Assembly: GCA_943356465.1 (NCBI GenBank) | Contig: CALREX010000001.1 | Span: 1 to 64,000, forward strand | DNA: 64,000 bases | Origin: Candidatus Peribacteria bacterium | GTDB taxonomy: Bacteria; Patescibacteriota; Gracilibacteria; UBA1369; LOWO2-01-FULL-3 | Direction: 5' to 3' | Shown here: positions 58,951 through 64,000 of the stretch, in pieces | How the letters are laid out: each line of letters starts with the position of its first letter | Numbering within the stretch: position 1 is the stretch's first letter | Program-made: the position numbers and the translations under genes | Notes under the pieces: generated by a model | Seen by the model: the letters and a program-made list of their open reading frames with translations, nothing else | Database searches by the model: none | Told to the model about the DNA's origin: nothing

Positions 58951-61215
58951 ATGTACCAAAGAACGTCAAAGCGCAATCCAATCAACAAAATCACTATCTT
59001 CATAATTTTCAGCACTGTCACGATGACAATTTTAGTGCTGAGATTATTCCAACTTCAGATTTTCGACAACGCATATTACCAAAATCTGGCTACACAAGAG
59101 CAATCCGGATCACTCGAACTTCCGGCGCAACGCGGAGAAATCCTCATAAAAGACAGCAGCTCAAAAGAAGAATTTGCACTTGCAACAAACACAACACTAA
59201 ACCTTATTTATGCAGACCCAACACTAATAAAAGATCCGGCATTAATTGCAGAAAAATTTGTTCCGCTACTATATAACGTAGAAGATGAAAGAGCCTCAGA
59301 CAATGAAAGAATAGAAAAATTATCCAGAAAATTACCGCCTGACATAACAGAAGAAGACAAAGCAAAATTACTAAAACCGCTTACAGATGAGGAGCTTTCA
59401 AAACAATACAAAGACGAATTCTTGGCAAAAATTTCAGCAAAAAAAAGATCTCAAATTTTACTTGCAGAAAATCTCGATCAGGAAAATCTTGATAAATTAA
59501 AAACCATCGGGATCTCAGGAATAGAAATAAAAAACAAGAACGTTTACGCATATCCGCCGCAAATCGGAAATTCGGAAGTCGTAGCAGAACAAATCGGACA
59601 ATACGTGCAAATTCCAACAAAACGCCTGTCAACACTACTAAAAGGCTCAAACAGATATGTTATCCTAAAAAGAAAACTTTCCCCAGACACCTCAGACAAA
59701 ATCAAAAAGATGATGAAAGAGGACAAAGACAAGCATTTCACCGGACTTGGCATGCAACAGGAATCATTTAGATATTATCCGGAAGGAACATTGGCAGCGA
59801 GTTTACTCGGTTACGTAAATCACGAAAATCAGGGGGAATACGGAATAGAAAGCACATTTGATACGGAACTCAGCGGAGTTGCAGGAAAATTTCAATCAAA
59901 AAAAGATTCAATGGGGCGGCAAATCACAGTCGGAGACAGTATTCTTAGCCCAGCAATTGACGGAGATACGATAGTTTTAACAATAGACAGATCTATTCAA
60001 TCAAAAGCCGAAAAATTGCTTGAAGAAGGCACAAAAGAGTACGATGCAGAAAGCGCACAAGCCATAGTCATAGAACCAAAAACAGGAAAAATCATGGCAA
60101 TGGCAACTTATCCGACTTTCGATCCAAATAATTATGGACAAATTTTCAAAAAGAAGGAAATTCAGTTCACTCCTCAAGACATGCCAAATTTGAAACCGAC
60201 ACAAACACCTGGAATTTACTATTACTACACACAAAAAACAGAATTAGACAGATTCATAGTCTTTGAAGAAAAAGACGAAAAAGGTGACGTGCATTATTAC
60301 AAATATGAAAACTTGGTAGGCCCGGAAGTCTATCACAACAAAATCGTTTCCTGGCCGTACGAACCAGGATCGGCATTCAAACCAATAGTTATGTCATCGG
60401 CTATAGATGATGGCGACATAACTCCAAATACAACATTCAATGACGTAGGCCCGTTAAAAGTCGACTTCAATAAATACACAGGAAAATATGATTTCGAAAT
60501 AAAAAATTCGACAGGATATTACGGACTCGTAAACATGAGCGTGGTCCTCGAAAAATCACTAAATACAGGAATGTCATTTATCGCTCAAAAAATCGGCGGA
60601 GCACTTCTTTACAGCTATTTGAAAAAATTCGGATTCATGGATCGAACAGACATAGAAATGGACTCGGAAGCAGTTGGAAAAATAGCATATTATGACAAAT
60701 GGACACAGTCGGAACTTTGTACACATGCATTCGGACAAGGACTAACAGTAACAATGATACAAATGGCTCAGGCATACGCAGCACTCTCAAATGGAGGAAC
60801 AATAATGAAACCATATTTGGTCGAAGAAATTCGCCATCCGGACGGCACAAAAACAACATTTGAACCGCAAGAAGTACGCAGAGTAATTTCAGAAGATACG
60901 TCATCAAAAATCATAACAATGCTCGTCAATTCCACAGAACGAGGATTCGCAAACAAAGGACAAGTCAAAGACCATTTTGTCTCAGGAAAAACAGGAACAG
61001 CACAGACATATAAAGGCGGCCGCGCACTCTTCGGTAAAGGAACAACCATCGGAACATACGCCGGATTCGGCCCGATAGAAGACCCTAAATTCGTCATAAT
61101 AGTAAAATACGATTACGCAAAACAAAGCGAATGGGGCTCAGACACAGCCGGCCCAACCTTCTCCAAACTCGCAGGATTTATTTTTGATTATTTGAATATC
61201 CCACCTGATAAGTAA
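58951..61215 (+). CDS. Class B penicillin-binding protein (peptidoglycan transpeptidase)
   Basis: Cross-links peptidoglycan outside the membrane. A short cytoplasmic start, one helix (TIFIIFSTVTMTILVLRLFQL), a dimerisation domain with RGEILIKD, and a transpeptidase domain with the SxxK motif (PGSAFKPIV), SxN (SLNTG) and KTGTA. 754 residues. FtsI (division) or PBP2 (elongation) type cannot be told apart safely; VNHENQGEYGIESTFDTELSG is common to both. Shows the cell has a peptidoglycan wall. Confidence 0.93.
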   Translation: MYQRTSKRNPINKITIFIIFSTVTMTILVLRLFQLQIFDNAYYQNLATQEQSGSLELPAQRGEILIKDSSSKEEFALATNTTLNLIYADPTLIKDPALIAEKFVPLLYNVEDERASDNERIEKLSRKLPPDITEEDKAKLLKPLTDEELSKQYKDEFLAKISAKKRSQILLAENLDQENLDKLKTIGISGIEIKNKNVYAYPPQIGNSEVVAEQIGQYVQIPTKRLSTLLKGSNRYVILKRKLSPDTSDKIKKMMKEDKDKHFTGLGMQQESFRYYPEGTLAASLLGYVNHENQGEYGIESTFDTELSGVAGKFQSKKDSMGRQITVGDSILSPAIDGDTIVLTIDRSIQSKAEKLLEEGTKEYDAESAQAIVIEPKTGKIMAMATYPTFDPNNYGQIFKKKEIQFTPQDMPNLKPTQTPGIYYYYTQKTELDRFIVFEEKDEKGDVHYYKYENLVGPEVYHNKIVSWPYEPGSAFKPIVMSSAIDDGDITPNTTFNDVGPLKVDFNKYTGKYDFEIKNSTGYYGLVNMSVVLEKSLNTGMSFIAQKIGGALLYSYLKKFGFMDRTDIEMDSEAVGKIAYYDKWTQSELCTHAFGQGLTVTMIQMAQAYAALSNGGTIMKPYLVEEIRHPDGTKTTFEPQEVRRVISEDTSSKIITMLVNSTERGFANKGQVKDHFVSGKTGTAQTYKGGRALFGKGTTIGTYAGFGPIEDPKFVIIVKYDYAKQSEWGSDTAGPTFSKLAGFIFDYLNIPPDK

Positions 61216-61252
61216 GATGCATTTCCTTATTTCCTACAAATATGGTATAATA

Positions 61253-61261
61253 TCCGGATAT
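61253..61261 (+). promoter_or_regulatory. Extended -10 promoter of the His-rich protein gene
   Basis: TGGTATAAT, 16 bases ahead of the ATG; the gene may thus have a very short leader. Confidence 0.5.
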
Positions 61262-61277
61262 AAATAAAAACAAAAAT

Positions 61278-61823
61278 ATGTCTGGTCACGGACACGCAGC
61301 ACCACAAGGAGCAGGAGGAGAAAGCTCGTTAGGGAAATATCTGGCACCTTTTGCAAATCCATTCAAAGCCGGCGGCGACAGAGCAGGAGTATTAAACGCA
61401 AACGAATCATCATCTCCATGGAACACAAAACGACTATCCGAAGCCAAAAAAGAGATGTCCCCAGAAATAGGAACAACAATAAACTTAGTAAAAGAATCAA
61501 TTGCAAAAGTAATTCTGGGAATAAAAACAGCAGTAAAAATGCCTCTGAAAATCACAAATGAAATTGCAACAAACATCGCAGCATTACCTTTAAATATTGG
61601 TAGATGGGCACTCGATATTCTCCGTATGCCTCCGAGAATGCTCGTAATAGGAACAGATGTATTAGCAGAAAAAACCTTCGGAAAAGCATCTCAAGCAGTT
61701 GCAAACATAAGAAGCGGTATACACAAACAAATCGACAAAATAGACACACTAAACTTCTCAGACATATTCTCATCTTCAGGAGGTGGCCACGGCGGACATG
61801 CCGCCGCAGCACACGCTCACTAA
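61278..61823 (+). CDS. Small protein with His-rich ends, function unknown
   Basis: Not recognised. 181 residues. The start SGHGHAAPQGAGG and the end GGGHGGHAAAAHAH are rich in His and Gly and could bind metal. The middle is helical and partly hydrophobic (ESIAKVILGIKTAVKMPLKITNEIATNIAALPLNIGRWALDIL), which suggests membrane association without a clear membrane span. Downstream of the penicillin-binding protein, with its own promoter. Confidence 0.5.
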   Translation: MSGHGHAAPQGAGGESSLGKYLAPFANPFKAGGDRAGVLNANESSSPWNTKRLSEAKKEMSPEIGTTINLVKESIAKVILGIKTAVKMPLKITNEIATNIAALPLNIGRWALDILRMPPRMLVIGTDVLAEKTFGKASQAVANIRSGIHKQIDKIDTLNFSDIFSSSGGGHGGHAAAAHAH

Positions 61824-61835
61824 TTTTACAAAAAC

Positions 61836-64000
61836 TTACTCTCCAAGAGTCACTTGATTCACTTCGCTCAAATCGCTCATCTTATTTGCCTGAACAACTT
61901 TTGGCGAAGTCGTATAGTAATATTCTCCAATATACATTGCCCTATCAATATCCTTATCTCCACACCAATAACTTCCGCCAACCATCAAATCCGCCGCACC
62001 CATCCAGTCATAATGACACATAAATGTCTTGGCCTTATATTCCGCATCAGTATAATGAGAAATTTTTCCTTTAAGCTCAATACCGGTTAAGCTGATATTA
62101 TAGACATAAACTCCTTGGTAAGTTTCATCTCCATAAGTACCCGGCGAAGTCTTTGGATCATCTTTCATACTTTGTGGAATTTCATAAAAACTCACAGGGA
62201 AAGCCAAAATTCCTTTATCTTTATCAAACAAAAGAGCTTTATGATCATAAAGTAAAGGACTTGTTGTACCCCTGTCGCCTATCGTTGTTTTAAACATTTC
62301 TTTAGGATTTTCAACATCTGAAACATCAAACATCGCCACTTTCATTCCTTGATACCACGCAAAATTATCTCCTCCCCATCCCTGTCCATTTTCACTGTTT
62401 ACAGCTTCTTTTCCAAATCCGATCAAATGATTTTCATCATAAGGATGCAGGTAATCGCTATATCCAGGGATTTTCAACTTTCCAATAATTCTTGGACTTT
62501 TTGGATCAGCCAAATTTATTACAAACAATGGATCTGTATTTTTGAAAGTAACCATATAAAGTCTATTGCCGGCAAACCTCGTAGAATAAATTCTTTCGCC
62601 CTTTGCAAGTCCCGTAAGAGCACCGACAGTATTCATGTCATTATCCAAAACATATACATTATTTTGAGCTTTATTATTTTCACTCCACATGTCTCCTTTT
62701 GTCGTTGCAATACGGAAATACCCGCCACTTTCATCCATCGAAAATTGATTCAAAACCGTTCCATCAACAGTTCCGGATCCCTGATATTTTACAAGAGATC
62801 CGCTCAATGCAAATTTATAAATATAAGTTTGTTCATCACTAACACTATCAAGCCACCAACCATGATAACTATATCTTGGCTCAGCCAAATACAGATTATC
62901 GGTAGACGCATAAATATTCTGGCTGGATCCCATGATTACCTGTTTTGAAATACTTTTTGTCGCATCATCGATAGGAATTCCTGCAACAATTGCATAATTT
63001 ATATTGTTATGACCTGGAACGACATAAACATCGCTACATCCTGTCACAGGTTTGATTTTTCCATCTTTTGAATCAGCGTAATACGGCACAATTCCTTCAT
63101 TTTTCGGATTTTCACCATTTCCCCATGGCAAATAATACATATATTGATTTGAAACAAGATAAACATTATTTCCGATTTTTCTTGAAGAATTATAATTTCC
63201 CTCAAAAGAAAGCTCACGAATCTGTTTTACTTTTGTCTTGTCAGCGATGTCAAAAATATAAATTTTTGTAAGACTTCCAGAAAGAGTCACAGCATCGGAA
63301 ATAAATGTACCTCCATTTTTGCCCTCAAGGAAGACATTTCCATTGTAAGAATTTCCAACTACAACAAGCCTGTTTTCATCAACATACATTTCGGAAGGAT
63401 AAAAATTATCATCCGCAAAAGTCACTTTTGTAAGTTCCTTCATTGTCGAAGGCGGATAAGCATTCACAATTCTTACCGTGTTTCCTTTCAAAGTATAAAC
63501 ATATTGGCCGTCATTTTTCACAATATCAGCCTCATCAACACCTTCAACCTGCACATTTGTTTCAGAATGTTCAACTCCCTTTGCCGCACCCATTTCGGCA
63601 CCACCGGGCACAGAGGCACCGGTAGTGGAAGGAACAACTGTCGTAGCCTGATCAGCATTCGGAGCGGATTCTTTAACAGTATCAAGATAATAAACATCAG
63701 GACCACGATTATAGCTATTATCCTCCATGTATTTTCTCATTTCCGAACAAGATGCAAATTTTTGAAGACCTGCATTTGCCTCAGAAACAAGCTTTCCATT
63801 TGCAATAGATTCGTAAGTATTTGAAACTTTATAAGTCACATTATCTGAAGCTCTCCAGATAATCTCAGCCATATCGCCTCTCTTAAGTTTGTAATCAAAA
63901 GCAATTACAGTGGAAGGAATAGCTTTTTTTAAAGAAAGCGCATTTACATAACCTTCATACCAATTTCCACTTGCACCGGCAGAAACACTAAGAGCAAGAA
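61836..64000 (-). CDS. Secreted beta-propeller protein with an SLH-like start, cut by the window edge
   Basis: The ORF track starts it at an internal Met, but the frame runs on without a stop to the window end. The extra residues read LALSVSAGASGNWYEGYVNA, the end of a signal peptide, and then IAFDYKLKRGDMAEIIWRAS, close to the repeat used by S-layer homology domains (..TRAEFA..L.RA). Residues from about 100 carry a beta-propeller: VEGVDEADIVKNDGQYVYTLKGNTVRIVNAYP and later sheets such as RIYSTRFAGNRLYMVTFKNTDPLFVI, typical of secreted proteins with a C-terminal beta-propeller domain. Probably attached to the cell surface. Function unknown. Partial. Confidence 0.75.
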   Translation of the reverse strand, partial: LALSVSAGASGNWYEGYVNALSLKKAIPSTVIAFDYKLKRGDMAEIIWRASDNVTYKVSNTYESIANGKLVSEANAGLQKFASCSEMRKYMEDNSYNRGPDVYYLDTVKESAPNADQATTVVPSTTGASVPGGAEMGAAKGVEHSETNVQVEGVDEADIVKNDGQYVYTLKGNTVRIVNAYPPSTMKELTKVTFADDNFYPSEMYVDENRLVVVGNSYNGNVFLEGKNGGTFISDAVTLSGSLTKIYIFDIADKTKVKQIRELSFEGNYNSSRKIGNNVYLVSNQYMYYLPWGNGENPKNEGIVPYYADSKDGKIKPVTGCSDVYVVPGHNNINYAIVAGIPIDDATKSISKQVIMGSSQNIYASTDNLYLAEPRYSYHGWWLDSVSDEQTYIYKFALSGSLVKYQGSGTVDGTVLNQFSMDESGGYFRIATTKGDMWSENNKAQNNVYVLDNDMNTVGALTGLAKGERIYSTRFAGNRLYMVTFKNTDPLFVINLADPKSPRIIGKLKIPGYSDYLHPYDENHLIGFGKEAVNSENGQGWGGDNFAWYQGMKVAMFDVSDVENPKEMFKTTIGDRGTTSPLLYDHKALLFDKDKGILAFPVSFYEIPQSMKDDPKTSPGTYGDETYQGVYVYNISLTGIELKGKISHYTDAEYKAKTFMCHYDWMGAADLMVGGSYWCGDKDIDRAMYIGEYYYTTSPKVVQANKMSDLSEVNQVTLGE

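Overview
The window looks like the chromosome of an AT-rich bacterium of the Candidate Phyla Radiation (Patescibacteria), perhaps near Peregrinibacteria. The evidence is indirect. The long ribosomal protein cluster has no rpmD (uL30), a gene missing across that radiation. Transketolase is split into two genes. Recognisable Shine-Dalgarno sequences are nearly absent. Many proteins match no known family. UGA is used as a stop (for example at the end of the DUF167 gene), so this is not a code-25 Gracilibacteria or SR1 genome. The taxonomic placement is inference.

Layout. 1-1096: an ECF-type sigma factor gene on the minus strand, divergent from the ribosomal cluster; a 13-bp tandem duplication shifts the frame at its 5' end. 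1097-16706: S10/spc/alpha-type cluster from rplC to rpsI, including secY, adk, map, infA, rpmJ, rpoA and rplQ-rplM-rpsI, ending at a clear terminator. 16759-17029: a large imperfect inverted repeat with three mutually exclusive inner stems, which runs into the start of trmD. 17015-20569: trmD, a P-type ATPase relative that has lost its catalytic motifs, a DUF167 gene and rsmA. 20580-29732: a secreted protein of unknown function, then a pyrimidine operon (pyrB, pyrC, pyrD, pyrK, pyrE, pyrF), an unknown pair including a HicA-like protein, and carA. 29851-35021: a 1568-residue protein of repeated winged-helix-like modules plus a long coiled coil, with a small partner gene. 35081-36402: a sigma-region-4-like regulator and, behind it, an unassigned noncoding RNA of about 570 nt with its own promoter and terminator. 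36598-43122: a DnaQ exonuclease fused to a decayed DinG helicase, superoxide dismutase, lemA and uvrB. 43198-46125: a 975-residue protein ending in a sigma-4-like helix-turn-helix. 46198-47341: an inositol-phosphatase-like gene, tRNA-Arg(GCG), a candidate small RNA and an odd tRNA-like gene. 47456-53081: small unknown proteins, then the non-oxidative pentose phosphate and PRPP genes (rpe, rpiB, prs, split transketolase) and ndk. 53153-64000: unknown, nitroreductase, polysaccharide deacetylase, tRNA-Trp with tandem 3'-half copies, tRNA-Cys, unknown, M16 peptidase, a class B penicillin-binding protein, a His-rich small protein, and a secreted beta-propeller protein cut by the window edge.

How the parts work together. 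Transketolase, Rpe, RpiB and Prs turn sugar phosphates into PRPP. PyrE uses that PRPP with orotate made by CarA (its partner CarB is not in the window), PyrB, PyrC and PyrD/PyrK, and PyrF gives UMP; Ndk charges nucleotides. This is a substantial nucleotide-building capacity for such a lineage.

Best leads for something new: the nested inverted repeat at trmD, the large noncoding RNA at about 35.8-36.4 kb, the D-arm-poor tRNA-like gene with an apparent antisense small RNA beside it, the two catalytically dead enzymes (P-type ATPase and DinG relatives), and the sigma factor with a slippage-type frameshift.
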